Assembly (NCBI RefSeq): GCF_006227205.1
Contig: NZ_VCNG01000009.1
Span: 124,001 to 188,000, forward strand
Length of the DNA stretch: 64,000 nucleotides
Direction of reading: 5' to 3'
From: Pseudomonas sp. ICMP22404
GTDB taxonomy: Bacteria > Pseudomonadota > Gammaproteobacteria > Pseudomonadales > Pseudomonadaceae
The position numbers and the translations under genes were made by a program. The number at the start of each line of letters is the position of its first letter. Position 1 is the stretch's first letter. Shown piece after piece: positions 33,716 to 42,797 of the stretch. Below the pieces are notes generated by a model that did no database searches, was not told where the DNA came from, and worked only from the letters and a program-made list of their open reading frames with translations.

Positions 33716-35628
33716 CAACGACCACGCAGGAACAGTTTGTCCAGGTCGTCCAGCCCCAATTGGGTCCAGGTCGGCCGGCCATGGTTGCATTGGCCACTGC
33801 GCTCGGTGTTTTCCATGTCCCGCAGCAAACCGTTCATTTCCGGCAGGGCCAGGCGTCGGTTGGCGCGGATCGCGCCGTGGCAGGCCATGGTGCCGAGCAA
33901 TTCGTTCAGGTGCGCCTGGATACGGTCGCTGGTGCCGTACTCCATCAGATCTGCCAGCACGTCACTGACCAGTCGATTGGCCTCGGCCTGCTTCAGCAAC
34001 GCCGGGATCTGTCGGATCGCCAGGGTTTCAGGGCCCAGGCGTTGCAGCTCGAAGCCCAGGCGCTGGAACCAGCTCACGTGCTCTTCGGCGCAATCGGCTT
34101 CGCGCTGGCTGACCGCCAGGGATTCGGGCACCAACAATGGCTGGCCGCTCAGGCCTTCGCTGGCCATGGCAATCTTCAGCCGTTCATACATGATCCGCTC
34201 GTGGGCCGCGTGCATGTCCACCAGGACCAGGCCCTGGGCATTTTCCGAAAGGATATAGATGCCTTTGAGCTGCGCCAGGGCATAGCCCAGCGGCGGGATA
34301 TCCCCCTGGCCGTCGGGCAATGCCGCCGCCCCGGTCTCCGGCAAAGGCTTGAAGAACTCTCGATAGGCCGCCTGGGCCTCCGCCGCCGGTACGTTCGATT
34401 GCGGGCGCGGCGTGTACTGGTACTGATAGCCGCTGCCAGCACCGGAGCCTGCTCTGCTATAGGTCGGCTGGGCCTGTGGTTGTTCGAGCAAGGCATTGGC
34501 CGCCAGGCTCATTTCACCCTGGGGCCCGAATTCGCCGGCGTCCAGGCCGGTTGGACGCACCATCCCCGCCACCGCAGCGGGCGCCGCGAGCTGGTCTTCC
34601 GGGCGCACGTCGCCCAAGGCGCGGTGCAAGGTGCCGTAGAGGAAATCGTGCACCATGCGCCCATCGCGGAAGCGCACTTCGTGCTTGGTCGGGTGCACGT
34701 TGACGTCCACCACCGCCGGGTCGACTTCGAAAAACAGCACGAAGGTCGGGTGCCGGCCGTTGAACAACACGTCGCGATAGGCCTGGCGCACCGCATGGGC
34801 CACCAATTTGTCGCGCACCGCCCGGCCATTCACGTAGAAATATTGCAAGTCCGCCTGGCTGCGGGAAAAGGTCGGCAACCCGACCCAACCCCACAGGTGC
34901 AGGCCATTGCGCTCCACCTCGATGGGCAATGCCTGCTCCAGGAAGCCTGCGCCGCACACCGCTCCTACACGGCGGGCCCGGGCCGCATCGTCACGGGCCT
35001 CGTGCAGGCTGAGGATGGTCTTGCCGTTATGGCGCAAATGGAACGCTACATCAAAACGCGCCAGGGCCAGGCGCTTGATGACTTCCTGAAGATGATCGAA
35101 TTCGGTCTTTTCGGCCTTGAGGAACTTGCGGCGGGCCGGGGTATTGAAGAACAGGTCGCGCACTTCCACCGAAGTGCCCACCGGATGGGCCGCGGGCTGG
35201 ACGCGGGACGCCATGTCCCGACCTTCGGTCTCGACCTGCCAGGCCTGCTCGGCATCACGGGTACGGGAGGTGAGTGTCAGGCGCGACACCGAACTGATGG
35301 AGGCCAGCGCTTCGCCACGAAACCCCAGGCTCATGACCCGCTCGAGGTCTTCCAGGTCGCGGATCTTGCTGGTGGCGTGACGCGCCAGGGCCAGCGGCAG
35401 GTCGTCGGAAGAAATACCGCCACCGTCATCGCGCACCCGCAGCAACTTGACGCCACCCTGCTCGACATCCACATCGATGCGCTTGGCCCCGGAGTCGAGG
35501 CTGTTCTCCAGCAATTCCTTGATGACCGACGCCGGGCGCTCCACCACCTCACCGGCGGCGATCTGGTTCGCCAGCCGGGGGCTGAGCAGTTCGATGCGCG
35601 CGTTACTGCCGATCACTTCATCGCTCAT
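33715..35628 (-). CDS. mutL: DNA mismatch repair protein MutL
   Basis: MutL links MutS recognition to strand removal. The 637-residue protein has an N-terminal GHKL ATPase (ENSLDSGAKRIDVDVEQGG, DDGGGI, TSKI, GFRGEAL), a Pro/Gln-rich linker of about 100 residues, and a C-terminal dimerisation domain. That domain carries VDMHAAHERIMYE, close to the DQHAxxExxxxE endonuclease motif, so this MutL probably nicks DNA, as expected in pseudomonads without MutH. The start overlaps amiB by four bases (ATGA) and the stop overlaps miaA by one. Confidence 0.97.
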   Translation of the reverse strand: MSDEVIGSNARIELLSPRLANQIAAGEVVERPASVIKELLENSLDSGAKRIDVDVEQGGVKLLRVRDDGGGISSDDLPLALARHATSKIRDLEDLERVMSLGFRGEALASISSVSRLTLTSRTRDAEQAWQVETEGRDMASRVQPAAHPVGTSVEVRDLFFNTPARRKFLKAEKTEFDHLQEVIKRLALARFDVAFHLRHNGKTILSLHEARDDAARARRVGAVCGAGFLEQALPIEVERNGLHLWGWVGLPTFSRSQADLQYFYVNGRAVRDKLVAHAVRQAYRDVLFNGRHPTFVLFFEVDPAVVDVNVHPTKHEVRFRDGRMVHDFLYGTLHRALGDVRPEDQLAAPAAVAGMVRPTGLDAGEFGPQGEMSLAANALLEQPQAQPTYSRAGSGAGSGYQYQYTPRPQSNVPAAEAQAAYREFFKPLPETGAAALPDGQGDIPPLGYALAQLKGIYILSENAQGLVLVDMHAAHERIMYERLKIAMASEGLSGQPLLVPESLAVSQREADCAEEHVSWFQRLGFELQRLGPETLAIRQIPALLKQAEANRLVSDVLADLMEYGTSDRIQAHLNELLGTMACHGAIRANRRLALPEMNGLLRDMENTERSGQCNHGRPTWTQLGLDDLDKLFLRGR

Positions 35629-37055
35629 TGCTTGGACGCCACTTCGTTGCCGGGAATGGTCAGGGTCTGGCCGATCTTCAGCTCATCGCTCTTGAGGTTG
35701 TTGACACTGCGCAGGGTCGCGGGCGACACCTGGTAGCGCACGGCGATCATCGCCAGGGTTTCGCCGGCGCTGACCCGATGGTCCCGCGGCCCCTGGGCGA
35801 TCTTGCCGGAATCGCGCAACCAGGCAATGTAGGTGCCCGGCGGTGGATTCTGCTGGAAGAACTGGCGCACGCCGCTGCTGATGGAACGGGCGAGCGCTTG
35901 CTGATGGCTGGACGAGGACAGCTTGGAGGCCTCGTTGGAGTTCGAGATGAAGCCGGTCTCCACCAGGATCGACGGGATGTCCGGGGACTTGAGCACCATG
36001 AACCCGGCCTGTTCGACGCGCTGCTTGTGCAGGGGCGTGACACGGCCAATGTTGCTCAAGACCTTCTGGCCGACGTTCAGGCTCGACGTCAGCGAGGCGG
36101 TCATGGACAAATCGAGCAACACACCGGCCAACATCCGGTCCTTGTCATCGAGGCTGACATTGCCGGCACCGCCGATCAGGTCGGAACGGTTTTCGCTGTC
36201 GGCCAGCCAACGGGCGGTCTCGGAAGTCGCGCCACGGTCGGACAGGGCGAACACCGAAGCACCGAAAGCCGCCGCCGAAGGGGCCGCGTCGGCGTGAATG
36301 GAAACGAACAGGTCAGCGCCCTTCTTGCGGGCGATTTCGGTGCGACCGCGCAACGGAATGAAGTAGTCGCCGGTACGGGTCAGTTCGGCACGGAAGCCTT
36401 TCATGCCGTTGACCTGGCGCTGCAGCTCGCGGGCGATGGACAGCACCACGTCTTTTTCATGCTGACCCCGCGAGCCGGAGGCACCCGGGTCTTCGCCACC
36501 GTGACCGGCGTCGATCACCACAATGATGTCGCGCTTGCCGGCCGGGGCCGGTGGCAGCTTGATCGCAGGTTCGGTCGGCGTGACCGGCACCGCCGGCACC
36601 GTGGCGACATTGGTCGGCGCCGGTGGGGGCGGCGCGGCGTCGGCCGGGTTGTCGAACAGGTCCACCACCAGCCGGTTGCCGTACTGGGCATTCGGGGCCA
36701 GGGTGAAACTTTTCGGGGTCACGGCTTTTTTCAGGTCGATGACCACCCTCAGGTCGGTCGGCGTACGCTGGGCCGAACGCATCGCGGTAATCGGCGTGTT
36801 GGCGGTGGCCACGTTCAGCGGCGCGCCAAGGGATGCGCCATTGATGTCGATCACCAGGCGATCCGGGGCCGTCAGGGTGAATACGCTGTGCTGCACCGGC
36901 CCTGTCAGGTCGAACACCAGCCGAGTATTGTCCGGCGCACGCCAAAGGCGAACGCTGTTGACCTTTGTCTCAGCCACAGCATCGACGGCCAGTGCCGTAA
37001 GCAACAGTCCTACGACAGCAACCACCGCGCGAAAGCGCATACCAAACCCCATCAT
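35625..37055 (-). CDS. amiB: N-acetylmuramoyl-L-alanine amidase
   Basis: This periplasmic zinc amidase cleaves peptide stems from glycan strands during daughter-cell separation. The product of about 476 residues has a signal peptide (ending VDAVAE), an AMIN domain (about 30-130), a Pro/Ala/Thr-rich linker, an Amidase_3 domain (zinc ligands in IDAGHGGEDPG, the SIHADA segment and ETGFISN) and a C-terminal LysM domain for peptidoglycan binding. The start is uncertain: a TTG at 37058, ATG at 37055 or 37052, and ATG at 37040 are all in frame and none has a strong Shine-Dalgarno. It lies directly behind tsaE. Confidence 0.95.
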   Translation of the reverse strand: MMGFGMRFRAVVAVVGLLLTALAVDAVAETKVNSVRLWRAPDNTRLVFDLTGPVQHSVFTLTAPDRLVIDINGASLGAPLNVATANTPITAMRSAQRTPTDLRVVIDLKKAVTPKSFTLAPNAQYGNRLVVDLFDNPADAAPPPPAPTNVATVPAVPVTPTEPAIKLPPAPAGKRDIIVVIDAGHGGEDPGASGSRGQHEKDVVLSIARELQRQVNGMKGFRAELTRTGDYFIPLRGRTEIARKKGADLFVSIHADAAPSAAAFGASVFALSDRGATSETARWLADSENRSDLIGGAGNVSLDDKDRMLAGVLLDLSMTASLTSSLNVGQKVLSNIGRVTPLHKQRVEQAGFMVLKSPDIPSILVETGFISNSNEASKLSSSSHQQALARSISSGVRQFFQQNPPPGTYIAWLRDSGKIAQGPRDHRVSAGETLAMIAVRYQVSPATLRSVNNLKSDELKIGQTLTIPGNEVASKQ

Positions 37056-37058
37056 CAA

Positions 37059-37526
37059 TTAGTTTTCCAGTGCCAACGCGGCACACCACGACTCGCCTCG
37101 CGAGCCTTGCGGTGTCAGTTTCAGCGAACGCCCGCCGTTCTGCGCGCCAATGGTAATGGTCAGGTCAGGCTTTGGCAAAAAGCCTGCACCCTTGTCGGGC
37201 CATTCGATCAGGCACAAGGCGTCATCTTCGAAATAATCGCGGATACCGAGGAATTCCAGTTCTTCGGGGTCCACCAACCGATACAGGTCGAAATGGAAGG
37301 CGCGAATGTCGCCGATCTCGTAGGGCTCGACCAATGTGAAGGTAGGGCTTTTCACCGCGCCGACGTGTCCGAGGCCGCGAATGATGCCCCGGGACAAGGT
37401 GGTCTTCCCCGCGCCGAGGTCGCCGACCAGGAAAACCAGGCCGTGGCCCGCCGTGATACTCGCGATACGGGCACCGAATGCCGTCATGGCTTGTTCGTCA
37501 GCCATGTACAGGGTTACTTCAGACAA
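37059..37526 (-). CDS. tsaE: tRNA threonylcarbamoyladenosine biosynthesis ATPase TsaE
   Basis: TsaE is the small ATPase that drives turnover of the TsaBD complex making t6A37 in ANN-reading tRNAs. The 155-residue protein carries the P-loop GDLGAGKTTLSRG and the signature SPTFTLVEPYE with HFDLYRL. The TTG at 37526 is chosen as start because GGAG lies 8 bases upstream and the protein begins MSEVTLYMADEQ; the next Met would remove conserved residues. Its first 13 bases overlap the end of nnrE in another frame. Confidence 0.93.
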   Translation of the reverse strand: MSEVTLYMADEQAMTAFGARIASITAGHGLVFLVGDLGAGKTTLSRGIIRGLGHVGAVKSPTFTLVEPYEIGDIRAFHFDLYRLVDPEELEFLGIRDYFEDDALCLIEWPDKGAGFLPKPDLTITIGAQNGGRSLKLTPQGSRGESWCAALALEN

Positions 37527-39013
37527 GGTGATTGCTCCTCCAACAACTGACGAATGGCCGGGATCAGATCGGTCGCCGCCAGCCCCCGGCCCGAACGACC
37601 GGCTTGCGCACCGGCGTTGGCGTGCAGCCACACCGCCAGGCACGCTGCCTCGAAGCCCTCCAGCCCCTGGGCGAGCAAGGCACCGACCACCCCGGCCAGC
37701 ACGTCCCCCAGGCCAGCAGCAGCCATCGCTGGATGGCCCTGACCGCAGACAGCCAGGCGACCGTCCGGGCTGGCAATCAGACTGCCGGCACCTTTGAGAA
37801 TCACCGTCGCTGTATATTTTTTGCTCAACGCCTGGGCAGCCGCCGGGCGATCGGCCTGCACCTGGGCAGTGGAAATCTCTAAAAGCCGTGCTGCCTCGCC
37901 CGGATGCGGCGTGATCACACAGCCTTCGGGCAGTCTGACCGCTCCGACACTCAGCAGATTCAATGCATCGGCGTCCCACACCTGCGGCAACGGCGCATTG
38001 GCCGCCGCCGACAACAGACTGCGGCCCCAGGCCGCCTGGCCCAACCCGGGCCCGACCACCAATACACCAGCCTGCTTGAGTAACCCCATCAATTGGTTCG
38101 CCGAATGAGTGCCCTGCACCATGACTTCCGGCAAACGGGTCAACGCAGCGCAGACATGCTCACTGCGGGTCGCCATGGACACCATGCCCGCACCGCAACG
38201 CAGGGCGCTTTCGGCACTCATCTGGATAGCGCCGCCAAACCCACGGTCGCCGCCGATCAACAGGACATGCCCGAACGAACCTTTGTGGGAAGCAAGGAGG
38301 CGAGGTGTCAGACGCGGAAGATTATGGGGTAAGAGCAATCGGGCACTGATCGGTGTCGCTTCAACGATGTCAGGATCGGCGTGGAGATCGTTGAAGACCA
38401 ATTCACCGACACGGTCCGCGGCATCGCCGGTGAACAGGCCCAGCTTCAGGCCAATGAAGGTCACGGTCAAATCGGCAGTCACCGCGGTGCCCAACACCCG
38501 GCCGGTATCGGCACACAGCCCCGAGGGGATATCCACCGCGGCGACCGGAAGGTCACTGACGTTGATCGTATCGATGGCCCGGATATAAGGCTCGCGCACT
38601 TCGCCGCTCAAGCCCGTACCGAGCAAAGCATCCAGTAGCACGCCACGCAATTCGGATTCGTCGGACCAAGGTTCCACCGGCACACCGACCGCAACGGCTT
38701 CGGCATGGGCGTTGGCAGCGTCTCCCAGCAGACGACGGGGCTCGCCCACCGTCAGGACCCGCACCGACCAACCGGCACGCCGGGCCAGGGTGGCCACCAG
38801 GTAACCGTCGCCGGCGTTGTTGCCGTGGCCGGCGAGTACGGTCAGTTCGCCGGCATCAGGCCAGCGTCGGACGATCGCTCGCCAGGTGGCGCGGGCCGCT
38901 CGTTGCATCAACTCGAAGCCGGTGGTGCCCGCCGCAATCAGCTGTGCGTCGAGGGCCCGGACCTGCGCGGCACTGTACAGTGCGTCGGGAAAATCATCTT
39001 TAGTGTGCGGCAT
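37514..39013 (-). CDS. nnrE: Bifunctional NAD(P)H-hydrate epimerase / ADP-dependent dehydratase
   Basis: This enzyme repairs hydrated NAD(P)H. The N-terminal YjeF_N half (about 1-215; AGHGNNAGDGYLVATL, VAAVDIPSGL) epimerises R- to S-NAD(P)HX. The C-terminal YjeF_C kinase-like half (about 225-499; GHVLLIGGDRGFGGAIQMSA, VITPHPGEAARL, AAAGLGDVLAG) dehydrates the S form using ADP. The 499-residue length is typical of the fusion. Some annotations call the gene nnrD or yjeF. The ATG at 39013 was chosen because queG is divergent at 39077. It heads nnrE-tsaE-amiB-mutL-miaA. Confidence 0.95.
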   Translation of the reverse strand: MPHTKDDFPDALYSAAQVRALDAQLIAAGTTGFELMQRAARATWRAIVRRWPDAGELTVLAGHGNNAGDGYLVATLARRAGWSVRVLTVGEPRRLLGDAANAHAEAVAVGVPVEPWSDESELRGVLLDALLGTGLSGEVREPYIRAIDTINVSDLPVAAVDIPSGLCADTGRVLGTAVTADLTVTFIGLKLGLFTGDAADRVGELVFNDLHADPDIVEATPISARLLLPHNLPRLTPRLLASHKGSFGHVLLIGGDRGFGGAIQMSAESALRCGAGMVSMATRSEHVCAALTRLPEVMVQGTHSANQLMGLLKQAGVLVVGPGLGQAAWGRSLLSAAANAPLPQVWDADALNLLSVGAVRLPEGCVITPHPGEAARLLEISTAQVQADRPAAAQALSKKYTATVILKGAGSLIASPDGRLAVCGQGHPAMAAAGLGDVLAGVVGALLAQGLEGFEAACLAVWLHANAGAQAGRSGRGLAATDLIPAIRQLLEEQSPCLK

Positions 39014-39076
39014 GCGTCTTCGGGCTCCGATGTCTGGCAGAATTATACGCATCTCAGCTCCGGTTTCTCTCGCCTC

Positions 39077-40156
39077 ATGCCTGCCATTCCCACCGATCTT
39101 CCCGCCCTCGCCCAATCCATCAAGGACTGGGGCCGCGAGCTGGGTTTCCAGCAAGTCGGCATCAGCGGACTGGACCTTGGCGAGCATGAGCAACACCTGC
39201 AGCGCTGGCTCGAAGCGGGCTACCACGGCGAAATGGACTACATGGGCGCCCACGGCAGCAAGCGCTCGCACCCCGAGGAGCTGGTGCCGGGCACGCTGCG
39301 GGTGGTGTCCCTGCGCATGGACTACCTGCCGGGCGACACGCACATGGCGCAGATGCTCGGCCAACCGGAAAAAGCCTACGTCTCGCGCTATGCGTTGGGC
39401 CGCGATTACCACAAATTGATCCGTAAACGCGTGCAGCAACTGGCAGAAAAAATCCAGGCGGTCATCGGCCCCTTCGGCTACCGCGCTTTTGTCGACAGCG
39501 CACCGGTCCTGGAGAAAGCCATCGCCGAACAGGCCGGGCTCGGCTGGATCGGCAAGAACACCCTGGTGCTGAACCGCAAGGCCGGCAGTTATTTCTTCCT
39601 GAGCGAACTGTTTGTCGACCTGCCACTGCCGGTGGATCCGCCCCACGCCAGCGAACACTGTGGCAAATGCACGGCGTGCCTGGACATCTGTCCGACCAAC
39701 GCATTCATCGGCCCCTACGTACTGGACGCCCGCCGCTGCATCTCCTACCTGACCATCGAGCTGAAAAGCGCCATTCCTGAAGAACTGCGCTCTTTGATCG
39801 GCAACCGGGTGTTCGGCTGTGACGACTGTCAGATCGTTTGTCCATGGAACCGTTTCGCCCGGCCGTCCGGAGAGAATGATTTCAAGCCACGACACAACCT
39901 GGACAATGCCGGGCTGGCCGAGCTGTTCCTGTGGGACGAGGAAACCTTCCTCAAGAGCACCGAAGGCTCACCGCTGCGCCGCGCCGGCTATGAGCGATGG
40001 TTGCGCAACCTGGCGGTCGGCCTGGGCAATGCCCCTTCAACCATTCCGGTGCTGCAGGCGCTGGAGGCACGGCGCGATCACCCCTCCGACCTGGTGCGTG
40101 AGCATGTGGAGTGGGCGCTGCGCCAGCATGCGCAGCGTCAGACCTCGTCGTTATAG
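39077..40156 (+). CDS. queG: Epoxyqueuosine reductase QueG
   Basis: QueG performs the last step of queuosine synthesis in tRNA, reducing epoxyqueuosine with cobalamin and two 4Fe-4S clusters. The 359-residue protein contains the cluster motifs CGKCTACLDICPT and CDDCQIVCPWN, the AGLGWIGKNT segment and a C-terminal HEAT-like tail. The start at 39077 (MPAIPTDLPALAQSIKDWGR) matches the family; the upstream open frame overlaps nnrE antisense. A TTATAC sequence in the 63-base divergent gap could be its -10 box. The 3' end overlaps the convergent TRIC-type gene by 19 bases. Confidence 0.96.
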   Translation: MPAIPTDLPALAQSIKDWGRELGFQQVGISGLDLGEHEQHLQRWLEAGYHGEMDYMGAHGSKRSHPEELVPGTLRVVSLRMDYLPGDTHMAQMLGQPEKAYVSRYALGRDYHKLIRKRVQQLAEKIQAVIGPFGYRAFVDSAPVLEKAIAEQAGLGWIGKNTLVLNRKAGSYFFLSELFVDLPLPVDPPHASEHCGKCTACLDICPTNAFIGPYVLDARRCISYLTIELKSAIPEELRSLIGNRVFGCDDCQIVCPWNRFARPSGENDFKPRHNLDNAGLAELFLWDEETFLKSTEGSPLRRAGYERWLRNLAVGLGNAPSTIPVLQALEARRDHPSDLVREHVEWALRQHAQRQTSSL

Positions 40157-40749
40157 ACGAACTTCGGCATTTCCCAGTGGAAGCGGATCGCCAGGAGCCG
40201 CAGCAGGAAACCGCCAAACAAGGTGATGAGCACGGCCTGTTCACTGGGCAAGGCCAGGTAGACGCACAGCAGATAACACCATGCGGCGGCAAACGAGACG
40301 CTGGCATACAGCTCGCGACGGAAGATCAGCGGAATATCGTTACAGAAGATGTCCCGCAGGATCCCGCCAAACACGCCGGTAATCACCCCACTGACCGACG
40401 CCACCAACATGCCATGGCCCATTTCCAGGGCCGTCATGCAGCCGATCAGCGTGAATGCCACCAGGCCCGCGGCGTCGAGCACCAGGAACAACGAGCGCAG
40501 ATGACGCATCCAGCGCGCCAGGAACACCGTCAGCATCGCCGCCGCCGTGGTCAGCACCAGGTATTCCGGGTGCTTGACCCAAGTCAGCGGGTAATGCCCG
40601 AGCAAGACGTCGCGCACCGAACCGCCACCCAGCGCCGTGATGCAGGCGATGAGCACCACGCCAAACCAGTCCATGCCCCGCCGCCCGGCAGACAGGGCGC
40701 CGGTCATGGCTTCGGCGGTAATGGCGATCAGATAAAGCATCAACAACAT
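40138..40749 (-). CDS. TRIC/UPF0126 family membrane protein (YicG-like)
   Basis: A 203-residue protein with seven hydrophobic segments and two repeated glycine motifs, GGGSVRDVLLG and GGILRDIFCND. These define the UPF0126 family, a bacterial relative of trimeric intracellular cation channels. The two-fold internal repeat is visible by eye. It probably conducts monovalent cations, but the physiological role is unknown. The start MLLMLYLIAITAEAMTGALS is the family N-terminus. It converges on queG with a 19-base overlap of coding ends. Confidence 0.92.
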   Translation of the reverse strand: MLLMLYLIAITAEAMTGALSAGRRGMDWFGVVLIACITALGGGSVRDVLLGHYPLTWVKHPEYLVLTTAAAMLTVFLARWMRHLRSLFLVLDAAGLVAFTLIGCMTALEMGHGMLVASVSGVITGVFGGILRDIFCNDIPLIFRRELYASVSFAAAWCYLLCVYLALPSEQAVLITLFGGFLLRLLAIRFHWEMPKFVYNDEV

Positions 40750-40838
40750 GATGACGGTCCTTGCAGGAAGGCGCGCAGTCTAGCCAGTTCGGAGCAGCAC
40801 CAAAAGAGGGCGACCGCTTCCCCTGCCACATACAAACT

Positions 40839-40947
40839 TGTGGCGAGGGGATCCGTGGGAGCAAAGCTTGCTCGCGATGCAGGCAACACCACTCACTGCT
40901 GGACCGCGTCATCGTTCATCGCGGGCAAGCCTTGCTCCCACGAATCC
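40839..40947. repeat. Composite REP element
   Basis: A short half of the GTGGCGAGGGGAT family is followed by a GTGGGAGCAAAGCTTGCTCG copy and its inverted partner GCGGGCAAGCCTTGCTCCCA, which carries on to the ACGAATCCC end. Two repeat families are nested here, between the UPF0126 promoter region and orn. Confidence 0.75.
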
Positions 40948-40962
40948 CGCGCCACAGCACGA

Positions 40963-41505
40963 TCAGAACTTGATGAAATGCTTGCGGTAATGCTGCAGCT
41001 CGGCAATGGACTCGCGAATGTCGTCCAAGGCCAGGTGGCTGCCGCCCTTCTGGAAGCTGTCACGCACTTCAGGCGCCCAGCGGGCGGCCAGTTCCTTGAG
41101 GGTGGAGACGTCCAGGTTGCGGTAGTGGAAATAGCTTTCCAGGGATTTCATGTGGGTATAGAGGAAACGCCGGTCCTGGCAGATGCTGTTACCGCAGATC
41201 GGTGATTTGCCCTTTGGTACCCACTGCTCGAGAAAGGCGATGGTCTGGGCCTCGGCCTCGGCCATGCTGATCTTGCTCTCGCGTACCCGCTGGGTCAGGC
41301 CCGAGCCGCCGTGCTGGCGGGTGTTCCACTCGTCCATGCCAGCCAAGATCTCGTCGCTATGATGGATCGCGATCACCGGGCCTTCGGCCAAGGTGTTGAG
41401 GTCACTGTCGGTGACGATGGTGGCCATTTCGATAATGACGTCGGTGTCGGGGTTCAGACCGGTCATTTCCAGGTCGATCCAGATCAGGTTCTGCGAATTT
41501 TGCAT
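40963..41505 (-). CDS. orn: Oligoribonuclease
   Basis: Orn degrades 2-5-nucleotide RNAs and in Pseudomonas is the main enzyme removing pGpG, the breakdown product of cyclic-di-GMP. The 180-residue DEDDh exonuclease has WIDLEMTGL with the first catalytic acidic pair and a C-terminal HLALDDIRESI carrying the final His and Asp. The start MQNSQNLIWIDLEM is standard. It is divergent from rsgA across 109 bases. Confidence 0.98.
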   Translation of the reverse strand: MQNSQNLIWIDLEMTGLNPDTDVIIEMATIVTDSDLNTLAEGPVIAIHHSDEILAGMDEWNTRQHGGSGLTQRVRESKISMAEAEAQTIAFLEQWVPKGKSPICGNSICQDRRFLYTHMKSLESYFHYRNLDVSTLKELAARWAPEVRDSFQKGGSHLALDDIRESIAELQHYRKHFIKF

Positions 41506-41614
41506 ACGAAGGGCTCCTCGGAGTAGCTGCGCAGTTTAGCCTAGGCAGACCTCCGGGCGTGCTAAACTCGCCGCCGTTTTACCTATTCGCCGCATTTTTT
41601 CATACGGAACACCC

Positions 41615-42646
41615 ATGGCCAAACGCCAACTCAATCGTCGTCAGAACTGGCGCATCGAAAAGATCCAGGGCGAGCGCGCCGCCCGCGCCGCCAAACGCGA
41701 ATCCAGTGCGGTGCAAGCCCTGGAAGGCGGCGACCTGGGCCCTGAACAGACCGGCCTGGTGATCGCGCACTTCGGGGTGCAGGTCGAGGTCGAGGCCCGT
41801 GAAGGCGAATTGGCCGGCCAGGTCTTCCGTTGCCACCTGCGCGCGAACCTGCCGGCGCTGGTCACCGGCGACCAGGTGGTCTGGCGTGCCGGTAACCAGG
41901 GTATTGGCGTGATCGTGGCACAGTTGCCGCGCCACACCGAGCTGTGTCGTCCGGACAGCCGGGGCCAGCTCAAACCCGTGGCAGCCAACGTCGACATGAT
42001 CGTCATCGTGTTCGCCCCGCTGCCAGAGCCCCATGCCAACCTGATCGACCGTTATCTGGTGGCGGCCGAGCATGCCGGTATCCGCCCGTTGTTGCTGCTC
42101 AACAAGTTCGACCTGATCGATGAGCAGAATGCCCCGGCGCTGAATGCCTTGCTGGCGGTCTATCGACAACTGGGTTACCCGGTGCTGGAAGTCTCCGCCC
42201 ACCATGGCAATGGCATGGAACAACTGCAACGGCAGTTGGACGGGCGCATCAGCGTGTTCGTCGGCCAGTCCGGTGTCGGCAAGTCTTCGCTGGTCAACAG
42301 CCTGCTGCCGGAGGTCGAAACCCGTGTCGGGCCGCTGTCCGAGCTGTCCGGCCAGGGTACCCACACCACCACCACCGCGCGGTTGTTCCACTTCCCCGGC
42401 GGCGGTGAGCTGATCGATTCGCCCGGCATCCGTGAATTCGGCCTGGGCCACGTCAGCCGGGCCGACGTGGAGGCCGGGTTCATCGAGTTCAACGACCTGA
42501 TCGGCACCTGCCGCTTCCGCGACTGCAAGCACGACCGCGAACCCGGCTGCGCCTTGCTCAAGGCACTGGAAGACGGCCGCGTGCAGCAGCAACGGATGAA
42601 CAGCTATCGCTCGATCATCGCCAGCTTGCCGGAAAGCAGTTATTGA
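41615..42646 (+). CDS. rsgA: Ribosome small-subunit-dependent GTPase RsgA
   Basis: RsgA is a circularly permuted GTPase that checks the decoding centre late in 30S maturation. The 343-residue protein has an N-terminal OB fold, G4 (NKFD) before G1 (GQSGVGKSS) and G3 (DSPGI), then a zinc knuckle CRFRDCKHDREPGC. The basic N-terminal extension (MAKRQLNRRQNWRIEKIQGE) is typical of gammaproteobacteria. The frame starts at 41615 after CGGAACACCC, and its promoter region is shared with orn. Confidence 0.97.
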   Translation: MAKRQLNRRQNWRIEKIQGERAARAAKRESSAVQALEGGDLGPEQTGLVIAHFGVQVEVEAREGELAGQVFRCHLRANLPALVTGDQVVWRAGNQGIGVIVAQLPRHTELCRPDSRGQLKPVAANVDMIVIVFAPLPEPHANLIDRYLVAAEHAGIRPLLLLNKFDLIDEQNAPALNALLAVYRQLGYPVLEVSAHHGNGMEQLQRQLDGRISVFVGQSGVGKSSLVNSLLPEVETRVGPLSELSGQGTHTTTTARLFHFPGGGELIDSPGIREFGLGHVSRADVEAGFIEFNDLIGTCRFRDCKHDREPGCALLKALEDGRVQQQRMNSYRSIIASLPESSY

Positions 42647-42674
42647 TTCAGGGCGATTGAACGGCCGAACACTG

Positions 42675-42790
42675 TTGTGGCGAGGGAGCTTGCTCCCGCC
42701 TGTGGGAGCAAGGCTTGCCCGCGATGAACGTTGACTCGGTCTTGCAGCTGAATCGTGTCGCCTGCATCGCGAGCAAGCTTTGCTCCCACG
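42675..42790. repeat. Composite REP elements
   Basis: TTGTGGCGAGGGAGCTTGCTCC, a TGTGGGAGCAAGGCTTGCCC copy and an inverted GCGAGCAAGCTTTGCTCCCA copy fill the gap between the convergent rsgA and motB genes, up to 8 bases from the motB stop. Confidence 0.8.
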
Positions 42791-42797
42791 AGCCCAA

